NCBI GenBank assembly: GCA_030693535.1
Contig: JAUYAL010000014.1
Span: 1 to 22,061, forward strand
Origin: Methylotenera sp.
GTDB lineage: Bacteria > Pseudomonadota > Gammaproteobacteria > Burkholderiales > Methylophilaceae
Direction: 5' to 3'
Length of the DNA: 22,061 nt
In this document: piece after piece, positions 8,523 to 16,944 of the stretch
Position numbering within the stretch: position 1 is the stretch's first letter
Layout of the letters: each line of letters opens with the position of its first letter
Translations under genes and position numbers: made by a program
The notes under the pieces: generated by a model
What the model was told of the DNA's origin: nothing
The model's input: only the letters and a program-made list of their open reading frames with translations
Databases searched by the model: none

Positions 8523-11159
8523 ATGAGTGATAGTGTAGATAATGCAAACTTTGAGATTTTTGAGCTTGGAACTGTTGATAACACCGTCGCTAAATTTGGC
8601 GGTATAAAGTTAAAAGAAGAAATTACATACGTTACGCCCCCTATTCCGATGTTTGGGGAAGCGTGTCCCAATGCTGATGTGGAAAATGGTCATGCATTAA
8701 CTCACCCTGCAATTTATTATGCTGAAGTAACTGACTTTAAACTGATAGGTGGCGCGGCTTTTCCTATTATTCAAAATAAAAGTATCTGTCATCAATATTT
8801 TTCTACCGCGTATTGGGAAACGTCAGAGCAGGCTACCTTGAGTTGTGATATCAGGCAGGATCAAAATATGATCGGCTATTGCAACATAAAAGGGCGATAT
8901 CATTACACTTGTAAAGTAATTAATTTAGTTGGTAATGGGTCATATAACTATGCTCACTGGATGACTGAGTTTCTCCCTCAACTTGTATTGCTCAGGGAAC
9001 GCAGTGTCGATTTATCTGCATATAAAATTCTGGTTGACTCTCGGTCATTCCCCAGTATGCTGGAAGCGCTGTCTTTACTCGGGTTTTCCGATAATCAGCT
9101 GATTAGAATTGACGCTATGACCTTAAATGACTTTCCTGAAGCATTATGGGTTAGTCCTGTTGCAAATGTCGTATTTCAGCGACCTAATGCTATTTCTTCG
9201 AATGTTTTGAAAAAACTGGCTGAACCGCAGCATGCGATTTTTCACCCAGAGGCTTTGAAAGCAACTAGAAACATTTTTCTTGAGTTAGTCGCGCAAGAAA
9301 AATGTGAAACGGCACCAGAAAGAATTTTCATTAAGAGATTCTCAGGTAGGCAATATCACGCACGCTCTGTTGTGAATGAGGCTGCAATACAGCAAAAGTT
9401 AGAGTCAGAGGGCTTTGTCAGTATTGACCCTAGCACTTTAAGTTTTACCGAACAAATTAGAACTTTTAGTAAAGCAAAATATATTGTGGCGGCATCAGGC
9501 GCTGCCTTATTAAATATGATGTGGGCACCAGAGAGTGCAAAAGTTATCGTATTGATGAATGACGCTAAAGTCGTCAATTATTGGTATTTCAGTAATATTG
9601 CTTTTGCCGTTGGCCATCAGCTAGCTTATGTCTTAGGTAAGGTCGTTGATACTGGCAACTGGAATGATATTAACCATGCAGATTTCGAGATTAGCCCTCA
9701 TGCGCTTGTATCAGCACTTGAGAGCTTTGGGTTATATCTAGAGCATCAGCCTATTATCAACCCAGTGCTTGAAGAGGCCTTAACCACTGCAAGAAAGCAT
9801 TACCAAGCTGGGCGTATTGAGCAGGCTGTAGGTTTGTATCAAGAGGTGCTAGAAATAGAACCAGAACATGCCGAAGCTAATTACGGTTTGGGCGTTATTG
9901 AAGCGCACACTCAAAATGCTTCTATTGCTTTGGCTAGGTTTGAGCGTGCTGTGATGGCAAAGCCTGAGCAAGAGCAGTATTGGGTAAGCTATATCACAAC
10001 ACTCATGCAGTCAGGCGCCATTGATAGTGCAGCAGACGCTTTGGAGTTGGGCATGAAGTATGGTCTTAGCGCTGGTACGGCCAAAAAGTTAGCGGCAGAG
10101 TTTACGCGTAGTTTTGATATAAATCGTATTGGGTTTTTAGTGCATACACTTGAGCTGGTTAATCACTATGCTTGTGTATGGGATTTATTGCCAGAAGGTA
10201 GTTTTGATGTGGTGCTATACGGTGATGCAGAGTCCACAGACTTAGCTTTCTTTGCTCCATGGAAATGTAATTTAGTCACTGCTAACGAGGTTATTCATGC
10301 AAACTCCAGATATCAGTATTTAGTTTCCAATCATCCCATTAATTTATCTGGACAACCTTTAATAAAGCAGTTGGGGAATATTAACGTTCGATTTATGTAT
10401 GCAGCAGGAAAGTCTGGCTGGAATTTATCAGAATGGAACAGCCTTTATGATGTGATTTTATGTTTTGGGCCATATCATGCGGACATATTTTCAGAGAGTA
10501 CTGACGCTGTAGTGGTACAGATGGGCTACCCAAGGTTTGATCGATATTTTACACAGCAATTAGAAAAGGCAGATTTGCATGCAAGATACGGTTGTGATCC
10601 ACTGAAAAAGACAGTGGTTTGGTTACCGACATGGAAAACATTGTCTTCTGTCACTCATTTTGATGCGGAAATCAGTGCATTGACTGATCAATATAATGTT
10701 ATTGTAAAATTACATCCATTAATGCCAGAGAGTGAGCCTGAGCGGGTGGTCGCTTTGCAGCAGCATAATTTTACGCATTTAATTACAGATAGCAGTGATA
10801 ACTTGCCGCTGTACCAGCTTGCTGATTTTATGTTGTTTGATTACGGTGGGCCGCCTCTCGCAGGAGTCTATGCTGATAAAAACTTTATATTGCTTAATGT
10901 AGCGGGCGCAATAGATGATGATTTAACTGGCAAAGATTCACCTGATATTACAATCAGAAAACATCTGATTAATGTTAATCCCACAGACCTAACTATTGCG
11001 GAACTGTTAGCAGACACATCATTATGGGAGCAGCAACGGTCTGTGCGCCATGTATTAAGAAAACGCTATTTTGCACCTTACTATGGCTTTTCTTCCAACG
11101 TGGCGGCAAATGCATTACTTAATTTGAAATATATGGTCGGGAAAGGCGGAAGCCACTGA
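8523..11159 (+). CDS. GT61 glycosyltransferase / TPR module / CDP-glycerol-glycerophosphotransferase-like fusion
   Basis: Three parts are visible in 878 residues. Residues about 120-400 resemble the GT61 (DUF563) fold: NYAHWMTEFLPQLVLL, a RIFIKR strand, and SGAALLNMMWAP near 325-336, where many GT61 members have HGAGL. Residues about 415-527 are the island's shared TPR module. Residues about 533-870 resemble TagB/TagF-type CDP-glycerol glycerophosphotransferases, with VVWLPTWK (698-705), VIVKLHPLM (726-734) and LPLYQLADFMLFDYGGPP (761-778). That family uses CDP-activated donors and transfers a phospho group. Because the next gene, overlapping by one base, belongs to a cytidine diphosphoramidate pathway, the C-terminal domain is a good candidate for the phosphoramidate transferase (inference). 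No membrane segment is seen. Confidence 0.8.
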   Translation: MSDSVDNANFEIFELGTVDNTVAKFGGIKLKEEITYVTPPIPMFGEACPNADVENGHALTHPAIYYAEVTDFKLIGGAAFPIIQNKSICHQYFSTAYWETSEQATLSCDIRQDQNMIGYCNIKGRYHYTCKVINLVGNGSYNYAHWMTEFLPQLVLLRERSVDLSAYKILVDSRSFPSMLEALSLLGFSDNQLIRIDAMTLNDFPEALWVSPVANVVFQRPNAISSNVLKKLAEPQHAIFHPEALKATRNIFLELVAQEKCETAPERIFIKRFSGRQYHARSVVNEAAIQQKLESEGFVSIDPSTLSFTEQIRTFSKAKYIVAASGAALLNMMWAPESAKVIVLMNDAKVVNYWYFSNIAFAVGHQLAYVLGKVVDTGNWNDINHADFEISPHALVSALESFGLYLEHQPIINPVLEEALTTARKHYQAGRIEQAVGLYQEVLEIEPEHAEANYGLGVIEAHTQNASIALARFERAVMAKPEQEQYWVSYITTLMQSGAIDSAADALELGMKYGLSAGTAKKLAAEFTRSFDINRIGFLVHTLELVNHYACVWDLLPEGSFDVVLYGDAESTDLAFFAPWKCNLVTANEVIHANSRYQYLVSNHPINLSGQPLIKQLGNINVRFMYAAGKSGWNLSEWNSLYDVILCFGPYHADIFSESTDAVVVQMGYPRFDRYFTQQLEKADLHARYGCDPLKKTVVWLPTWKTLSSVTHFDAEISALTDQYNVIVKLHPLMPESEPERVVALQQHNFTHLITDSSDNLPLYQLADFMLFDYGGPPLAGVYADKNFILLNVAGAIDDDLTGKDSPDITIRKHLINVNPTDLTIAELLADTSLWEQQRSVRHVLRKRYFAPYYGFSSNVAANALLNLKYMVGKGGSH
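9765..10103 (+). other. Shared TPR module, copy 2 (GT61 fusion protein)
   Basis: Residues 415-527: LYQEVLEIEPEHAEANYGLG, EQYWVSYITTLMQSG, LELGMKYGL. It joins the two catalytic domains of this protein, as copy 1 does in the giant transferase. Confidence 0.75.
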
Positions 11160-11677
11160 TGGTGATTTGGTTGATTGGTCTTTCAGGCTCTGGTAAAAGC
11201 ACATTAGGGCATGAGGTAGCAAGGCAGTTACGTGAGATTAAACCCAATACAGTGTTGCTTGATGGAGATGAGCTTCGTAAGGTTTTTGCACATGATCAAG
11301 GTAATGAGCCATATACGGTTCAAGGGCGCCGTATCAATGCTGAAAGAATTGTAGCGTTATGTGAAATGCTAGATAGTCAGGGTATTCATGTGGTGTGTTG
11401 TATCTTGTCAATTTTTCCTGATATGCGCTTAGAAAATAGAAAGCGTTTTAGTCATTACTTTGAGGTCTTTATGGATGCACCCTTAGATGTCCTGATGGCG
11501 CGCGATGTAAAAGGTATGTATGCCGCAGCAAGAAGAGGCGAGGTGAACAATGTTGTGGGTATCGATATTCCCTTTGAACGTCCTGTTGGCTCCGATATCA
11601 CGATCGACACCTCAAAAAACGATGCCAATATTAAAGCGTTAGCCTCAAATATTCTTAAGCAATCGGGGTTGATTTGA
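11159..11677 (+). CDS. APS-kinase-like P-loop kinase, probable cytidine diphosphoramidate 3'-kinase (Cj1415-like)
   Basis: The 172-residue protein begins with a Walker A motif, GLSGSGKST (7-15), followed by LLDGDELRKVF (33-43) and the APS kinase hallmark FMDAPLDVLMARDVKGMY. By itself it would be called adenylylsulfate kinase (CysC). No ATP sulfurylase gene or other sulfate activation gene is nearby. Three further genes at 13011-16718 correspond to Cj1416, Cj1417 and Cj1418 of Campylobacter jejuni, where the CysC-like Cj1415 phosphorylates the 3'-hydroxyl of cytidine diphosphoramidate. That role is therefore preferred; true APS kinase is the alternative. The ATG at 11159 shares its first base with the stop codon of the gene before, indicating coupled translation. 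Confidence 0.8.
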   Translation: MVIWLIGLSGSGKSTLGHEVARQLREIKPNTVLLDGDELRKVFAHDQGNEPYTVQGRRINAERIVALCEMLDSQGIHVVCCILSIFPDMRLENRKRFSHYFEVFMDAPLDVLMARDVKGMYAAARRGEVNNVVGIDIPFERPVGSDITIDTSKNDANIKALASNILKQSGLI

Positions 11678-13014
11678 ACCACACAGTTTCTTATGACTAT
11701 GCCTCAGGCGATCTATTGGAAAATAGAAACACCTATTTTTATACAAAGTTTCATGGCAAGGCATTTTTAACAGCATGGCATAGGCAACGCGAGCAGGCGC
11801 TTGCCGAAAAAAAAGCGATTGATACTGCTGCGAGTGATTTAGATAGTTCTCCTACCATGCACATGATTGAGGTGCTACACCAAAAACTGTCAGAACATCA
11901 TACTGGTCATCAAACCATTCAAACATTAAATAGGCTAGTACAACGCTTTGAGGTGAGTAAGCGGCTTCATAGTCGTTACAATTTTAATTGGAGGCCTGTT
12001 GACGTAACGGACTATAAAAATTGGACACGTTATGTTCGGTTTGCAGAAGTCTTGAACTTGGCCTACGCCATTACTTTGTCGTTACCTTATTTAAATGCCT
12101 TGCTTAAGATTATGGATACATTAACGGCTGCGTATCAGCAGTTAAGTGAATCGTTGAGTAGTCGCGTGCAAAGCTTAGTGCTATCAGAGCGAAGGCATGT
12201 TGATGAGCTTTGTTTAAAGTTAGAGCGGCAGCCTGTTGAGGGAAATGCCGCTATTGGACAGAATGCTCTAACCTTAGCTGAACATATGCCCATAAGGCTC
12301 AAAGGTGTTGTGTTGTTAGCTGCGCAGACGGCACGTTCTCAGGCATATATTCAAGCGTTGGTTGCCAATGGCTTGTATCCTGAAAAGGTTATTTTACTAG
12401 GTGAGACGCCTTCACTTGAGCAACAAAGCACGCCAAATAATAGTTGGCATGGTATTTTGTTACCAAACCTTGCAGAGTCAATTATGCAAACCTGTGATCG
12501 GGCAAATATAGAGGTAAGCCGATGTAGTTCAGTTGATGTAAACTCAGAGGAATGTGTAAGCTGCATCTCGGATGCAGAGCCTTCTGTGATTATTTATTCA
12601 GGTGTTGGTGGTCAAATAGTGTCTGAGCGTACGTTAGCATTGGCGCCAAAGTTCCTGCATATGCACTCTGGCTGGTTGCCGCAGTATCGTGGAAGTACCA
12701 CCCTTTATTATGCGTTGCTAAAACAAGAGATGCCAGGTGTTACGGCTTTATTCCTTGATCGTATGATTGACACAGGGCCCGTAGTGGCGCAGAAACATTA
12801 TCCTATCCCGCCTTTTAATATAGATGTTGATCGCATGTATGATTCTGCTATACGTGCAGATTTATTGGTAGAAGTTTTACGTGCTTATATCAGCGCCAGT
12901 GATTTCCCTACACTTTTTGAGCAGCATCCAGAAGAAGGCGAGACATATTATGTTATTCATCCCATCCTTAAGCACCTAGCGATATTGTCGTTGAAGAAAG
13001 ATCATGCATCATGA
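11674..13014 (+). CDS. Formyltransferase-fold protein with an unknown helical N-terminal half
   Basis: Residues about 205-395 look like a formyltransferase (PF00551-type) domain: LLAAQTARSQAYI near the N-terminal strand, HMHSGWLPQYRGSTTLYYALL (329-349) and DRMIDTGPVV with D366. In the standard Asn-His-Asp catalytic set the Asn position is His here (H329), while H331 and D366 remain. Residues 1-200 are rich in predicted helix and match no family I recognise. It sits between the kinase and glutamine kinase of the phosphoramidate cassette, overlapping both by 4 bases, so a role in that pathway or in formylating an amino sugar of the glycan is plausible. The start is TTG 11674, overlapping the previous stop, with GGGG at 11665-11668; the next in-frame Met is at about residue 62. 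Function unproven. Confidence 0.7.
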   Translation: MNHTVSYDYASGDLLENRNTYFYTKFHGKAFLTAWHRQREQALAEKKAIDTAASDLDSSPTMHMIEVLHQKLSEHHTGHQTIQTLNRLVQRFEVSKRLHSRYNFNWRPVDVTDYKNWTRYVRFAEVLNLAYAITLSLPYLNALLKIMDTLTAAYQQLSESLSSRVQSLVLSERRHVDELCLKLERQPVEGNAAIGQNALTLAEHMPIRLKGVVLLAAQTARSQAYIQALVANGLYPEKVILLGETPSLEQQSTPNNSWHGILLPNLAESIMQTCDRANIEVSRCSSVDVNSEECVSCISDAEPSVIIYSGVGGQIVSERTLALAPKFLHMHSGWLPQYRGSTTLYYALLKQEMPGVTALFLDRMIDTGPVVAQKHYPIPPFNIDVDRMYDSAIRADLLVEVLRAYISASDFPTLFEQHPEEGETYYVIHPILKHLAILSLKKDHAS

Positions 13015-15407
13015 GCACACTAGCAGTATCTCAGGCGTTTAAATTTGGTACCAAAGCAGAAACACTTTGGAATCTGAAAGATTTGGTCACTGAAGCAATG
13101 GTTCCAGAAATATACTTTTTCACACGGGACCAATGGGCAATAGAAAAATCAGCTATCTTAGAAGCGATTCATCAACGATTTGGTAATGAGACCTTGGCTG
13201 TGAGGTCTAGCGGCTTAAATGAAGATGGCGCCTATAGCTCAATGGCGGGTGCATTCTTAAGTAATCTGAATGTACATGCTGAAAATGGTGATGAGCTCAT
13301 ACTTGCTATTGAAGAGGTACTACAGTCGATGACTGGCAACGCTCGTGATCAGGTGCTGGTACAGCCGATGATTAGCGATATTGAAGTAAGCGGCGTCATC
13401 ATGACATATGATATGGTGAACGGTGCGCCTTACATCTGTATTGATTTTGATGATGAGAGCGGTCGTACCGATGTTGTTACCAGTGGAAACGGTATTCATA
13501 AAAGCCTGTTTGTTTATCGTGATGCCGATAGTAGCTTAATCAGGTCACCTAGAATCGCAATGTTTCTAGGCTTGGCTAAAGAGTTAGAAGCTATTTGTAA
13601 ATGTGCCGCGTTAGACATTGAGTTTGGGATGAATAAGGCTGGGCAACTATTTCTTTTCCAAGTGAGGCGAATTGCGCTTGCACGGCATTGGCACCCAGTG
13701 ACCGAGCGCCGTGTGAAAAGGCAATTAGCACATGTTGAGGACTATGTAAGAAATTGCTCAAAGCGGCGTGATGGTATTTTGGGCGAACGTACTATTCTTG
13801 CGGTGATGCCAGACTGGAACCCTGCGGAGATTATCGGCACGACCCCCAAGCCGTTGGCAGCATCGCTATATCGAGAGTTGATTACTAAGTCGGTTTGGCG
13901 TGAAGCACGAGCTAGTATGGGATACAGGGCACTAGATTCTGCTGAATTAATGTTGCTTATCAACAGCCACCCCTATATCGATGTGCGTAACAGTTTTAAT
14001 TCTTTTTTACCTGCTAGTGTTTCTGAGACTGTAGGGGAAAAGCTTGTTAATGCATGGCTTGATAGATTAGAAGCCTTTCCTGAGTTTCATGACAAGGTAG
14101 AGTTCGAAATTGTGCCCACTTGCCTTGATTTCTGTTTTGTTGAGGACTTTAAGGCACGTTATCCAGCATTGCTCAATGATGATGAGTTTGAAGAGTACCG
14201 TAAAGCGTTAACCGAGCTTACTCATCAGTGTTTAAATATCCACCCTGACAATACTTTAGATTTGGCATTGAGGTCTACAGCGCATCTAGAGCAGCTGGAA
14301 ATGGAGCAAGTAAATGATGAAGGTTATGTTCATCTTGCTAGAGCTGAGTTTCTGCTAACAAAGTGTAAGGAGTTTGGTACATCTTCTTTTGCAGTAGTCG
14401 CTCGTCATGCTTTTATTGCAGAGGCGTTATTACGCTCAGCAGTGAGACGAGGTGCGCTCAGTGATCAACGATTAACCGAGTTTAAGCGCAGTATCCAGAC
14501 CATTACAGGTAGCATGCTAGATGAATATGCGCAGGTTTGTAATGGTCAGTTCTCTCGGCTTTCATTCTTTAATAAATACGGTCATTTACGCCCAGGAACC
14601 TATGAGGTAACTTCGCTAAGATATGATGAGCGTGATGATTTGTTTGTCGATGCAATGGCCATGCCTGTGAGCATATCGCGTCCAAAATTTAAGTTATCTA
14701 ATACGGAGCATACGAGTATAGATTCGTTACTGCATGAGGTTGGTTTTGGCTCACTCAATGCCGAGATGTTATTGAGTTACGCAGAAAAAGCGATTGCTGC
14801 ACGTGAGTATGTCAAATTTGTATTTACGCGAAGTTTGTCTGATGCCTTATCTGAAATCGTGCGTTGGGGTGAGTCATATGGTTTATCGCGAGATGATATT
14901 TCCTATTTAGAATGGCCACAAATCGTGAGAAGTCTTACTCAGCCAGTGATGGATGATGTCGATAGATATTATCTTGATATTGCAGAATCCGCACGTGGCA
15001 CCATGTCTGCGGCACATGCTTTCAGGCTAGGACATATCGTCTTTGGCGTGCAGGATATCTATGTGGCGACACTTAATCGAAGTGTTCCGAACTTTATCGG
15101 GCTTGGCGCAGCATCTGGACGAGTTTTTCAACTTGAGGCGAATACACCTACAACCGTTAATATTAAGAACTGTATTATTTGTATTGAAAATGCAGACCCT
15201 GGCTTCGACTGGATATTTACCAAAGAGCCTATGGCATTAATCACGCGTTTTGGTGGTGCAAACTCTCATATGGCAGTGCGCTGTGCTGAACTAGGGCTAC
15301 CAGCAGCGATTGGGTGCGGGGATCAAATCTTTCAGCGAGTACTTCAAGCAGAAAGTGTAGAGTTGAACTGTGCAGATAAAATATTAAGACCGTTGTATGT
15401 TAATTAG
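13011..15407 (+). CDS. PEP-synthase-like L-glutamine kinase (Cj1418-like)
   Basis: The 798-residue protein has the three-part layout of the PEP synthase / PPDK superfamily. An ATP-binding N-terminus shows AVRSSGLNEDGAYSSMAGAF (63-82) and a closing FQVRR (216-220). The central region carries MPDWNPAEIIGTTPKPLA (266-283) and FNKYGHLRPGTYE (520-532). The C-terminal swivelling phosphohistidine domain has FGGANSHMAVRCAELGLPA with catalytic H753. PEP synthase itself has a longer C-terminal TIM barrel for pyruvate, absent here, so it is not PpsA. In Campylobacter jejuni, Cj1418 of this architecture phosphorylates the amide nitrogen of L-glutamine using ATP, giving AMP and phosphate. The flanking cytidylyltransferase, hydrolase and kinase genes support the same role. 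It overlaps the gene before by 4 bases and the next by 11. Confidence 0.83.
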   Translation: MSTLAVSQAFKFGTKAETLWNLKDLVTEAMVPEIYFFTRDQWAIEKSAILEAIHQRFGNETLAVRSSGLNEDGAYSSMAGAFLSNLNVHAENGDELILAIEEVLQSMTGNARDQVLVQPMISDIEVSGVIMTYDMVNGAPYICIDFDDESGRTDVVTSGNGIHKSLFVYRDADSSLIRSPRIAMFLGLAKELEAICKCAALDIEFGMNKAGQLFLFQVRRIALARHWHPVTERRVKRQLAHVEDYVRNCSKRRDGILGERTILAVMPDWNPAEIIGTTPKPLAASLYRELITKSVWREARASMGYRALDSAELMLLINSHPYIDVRNSFNSFLPASVSETVGEKLVNAWLDRLEAFPEFHDKVEFEIVPTCLDFCFVEDFKARYPALLNDDEFEEYRKALTELTHQCLNIHPDNTLDLALRSTAHLEQLEMEQVNDEGYVHLARAEFLLTKCKEFGTSSFAVVARHAFIAEALLRSAVRRGALSDQRLTEFKRSIQTITGSMLDEYAQVCNGQFSRLSFFNKYGHLRPGTYEVTSLRYDERDDLFVDAMAMPVSISRPKFKLSNTEHTSIDSLLHEVGFGSLNAEMLLSYAEKAIAAREYVKFVFTRSLSDALSEIVRWGESYGLSRDDISYLEWPQIVRSLTQPVMDDVDRYYLDIAESARGTMSAAHAFRLGHIVFGVQDIYVATLNRSVPNFIGLGAASGRVFQLEANTPTTVNIKNCIICIENADPGFDWIFTKEPMALITRFGGANSHMAVRCAELGLPAAIGCGDQIFQRVLQAESVELNCADKILRPLYVN

Positions 15408-15999
15408 TAAGCTTCGGATTGGCGTCACAATGCGCATACTTCAGGCTGAGGGGTATGATGAACCTAGAGACGCTTTAGCTAGTGTTTGGGCGAGTTTTCT
15501 TAATACAGCATTGCCAGAAGCAATTTGGATGCCTTTGCCAAATATCGGGAGAGATTCAATCAAGGCATACTGCGAGCAATGGGGTATTAACCGATTAATC
15601 CTTTCTGGCGGTGAGGATTTTGGCGTGTCACCGATGCGAGATGAAACAGAGCATCAGCTTTTGGTGTGGGCGGCAGAACACAAGATACCTGTACTTGGTG
15701 TATGTAGAGGCATGCAAATGATGTCTGCACATAAGGGGATGAGTTTGAAGCTTGTTGATGGACATGTACGTAAGCGACATACCCTGCAAGGGAGCCTTAC
15801 ACATGAAGTGAATAGCTATCATCGGTATAGTTTGGCTGAGTGTCCCCAAGATTTTGTGGTGACCGCACAGGCGGAAGATGGTGAAATTGAAGCAATTAAG
15901 CATAGCGCACTACAATGGGAGGGCTGGATGTGGCACCCAGAACGGGAAACACCATTTAACCCGATTGATATTGACCGATTGAAAGCATTGTTTAAATGA
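15397..15999 (+). CDS. Class I glutamine amidotransferase-like hydrolase, probable gamma-glutamyl-CDP-amidate hydrolase (Cj1417-like)
   Basis: This 200-residue peptidase C26 / GATase1 protein has nucleophile C103 in GVCRGMQMM, the oxyanion-side glycines in LSGGEDFG (69-76), and the His-Glu pair of WHPERE (H180, E182). No synthase domain is attached. In the C. jejuni phosphoramidate route, Cj1417 of this fold hydrolyses the cytidylylated L-glutamine phosphate to cytidine diphosphoramidate and L-glutamate. The alternative from family alone would be gamma-glutamyl-GABA hydrolase, but no putrescine genes are present. ATG 15397 is chosen over ATG 15430 because the residues RIGVTMR between them form the conserved first strand (compare IGITQR of relatives), which costs an 11-base overlap with the preceding gene. 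Confidence 0.83.
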   Translation: MLISKLRIGVTMRILQAEGYDEPRDALASVWASFLNTALPEAIWMPLPNIGRDSIKAYCEQWGINRLILSGGEDFGVSPMRDETEHQLLVWAAEHKIPVLGVCRGMQMMSAHKGMSLKLVDGHVRKRHTLQGSLTHEVNSYHRYSLAECPQDFVVTAQAEDGEIEAIKHSALQWEGWMWHPERETPFNPIDIDRLKALFK

Positions 16000-16718
16000 A
16001 AGCCATTATTTTAGCGGCTGGTCGTGGTAGCCGTATGAAAGACCTAACCGATCAGAAGCCAAAGTGTTTAGTTGATTTGCGTGGCAAGACATTATTAGAA
16101 TGGCAATTACAAGCATTGCAAAAAGCAGGCGTTAGTGAAATCGCCATCGTGACTGGGTACAAGCGCGAGTTATTGGCATCTTATGGGCTAGTAGAGTTTC
16201 ACAACCCACGCTGGGCTGAAACTAATATGGTTTCGTCCTTAACAAGTGCCGATGAGTGGCTAAAGAATGAACCCTGTATTGTCAGTTATTCTGATATTTT
16301 TTATGAGGCCTCTGCCGTCAAGTCTCTGATGGATGTGAATCATCGTTTGGCAGTGACTTATGACCCTAGCTGGTTAAAGCTTTGGCAGAAGCGCTTTGAT
16401 GATCCTTTAGTGGATGCTGAAACCTTTAAGCTGAATTCAGATAATACGTTGGCTGAAATTGGCGAAAAACCAAAGTCTGTTGAAGAGGTGCAAGGGCAGT
16501 ATATGGGGCTTTTACGTTTCACCCCCGAGGGATGGGCTGAAGTGATTAGAATTCGCGATGGTTTAACGCAGACAGAACGCGACCGTATGCATATGACAGG
16601 TACTTTGCAAATGGTCATTAAGGCTGGGCGTGTTGCTGTTCATGCTGTTTCTTATGAGCTCCCATGGGGCGAGATTGATTCAGCAGATGATCTAGAAATA
16701 TATCAAGTTCAGACTTAA
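15996..16718 (+). CDS. NTP transferase, probable CTP:phosphoglutamine cytidylyltransferase (Cj1416-like)
   Basis: A 240-residue nucleotidyltransferase with the signature LAAGRGSRM (6-14) and KPKCL (21-25, K23 the usual phosphate-binding lysine), metal-binding D100 in SYSDIFY, and ETNMVSSL (75-82), a pattern of cytidylyltransferases of the LicC/Cj1416 kind. It would couple CTP and L-glutamine phosphate to CDP-L-glutamine with release of pyrophosphate. It ends the compact operon, overlapping the hydrolase gene by 4 bases (ATGA). Alone it could be called a sugar- or choline-phosphate nucleotidyltransferase; the context decides. It is followed by a 226-base gap before the next gene. Confidence 0.82.
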   Translation: MKAIILAAGRGSRMKDLTDQKPKCLVDLRGKTLLEWQLQALQKAGVSEIAIVTGYKRELLASYGLVEFHNPRWAETNMVSSLTSADEWLKNEPCIVSYSDIFYEASAVKSLMDVNHRLAVTYDPSWLKLWQKRFDDPLVDAETFKLNSDNTLAEIGEKPKSVEEVQGQYMGLLRFTPEGWAEVIRIRDGLTQTERDRMHMTGTLQMVIKAGRVAVHAVSYELPWGEIDSADDLEIYQVQT

Positions 16719-16944
16719 TGTTATAAATATTCAATAGGTGTAAACAGATATTAAGTCGTATGATTCTATCGACCTAATATCCATAGCATGTTTTTTCATT
16801 TGTTGATAGGCACTGGTATGGCTTTGTTTAATGTTTATTCGTCAGGTAGTGTTTGGTCAGCAGAATGTAGGATGTAAATAAATGTTAATTTAAGATGCGA
16901 TTAATCAAGGTGTTTAAAAAACTATATTGTAGTATGAGATTATT
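16719..16944. other. Intergenic gap between the phosphoramidate operon and fdtA
   Basis: This AT-rich 226-base stretch is the only substantial break between 8058 and 21691 apart from two short gaps, so it probably holds a promoter for fdtA onward. I see no clear sigma-70, sigma-54 or sigma-28 match, no terminator hairpin with a T-run, and no small gene. Confidence 0.4.

Noticed and set aside
11159..11677. Adenylylsulfate kinase (CysC) of sulfate assimilation
   Set aside because: Motifs would allow it, but there are no sulfurylase or sulfotransferase genes, and the complete phosphoramidate gene set surrounds it; kept only as the alternative call.
13011..15407. Phosphoenolpyruvate synthase (PpsA)
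   Set aside because: The C-terminal pyruvate-binding barrel that follows the His domain in PpsA is missing, and the protein ends 45 residues after the catalytic His.
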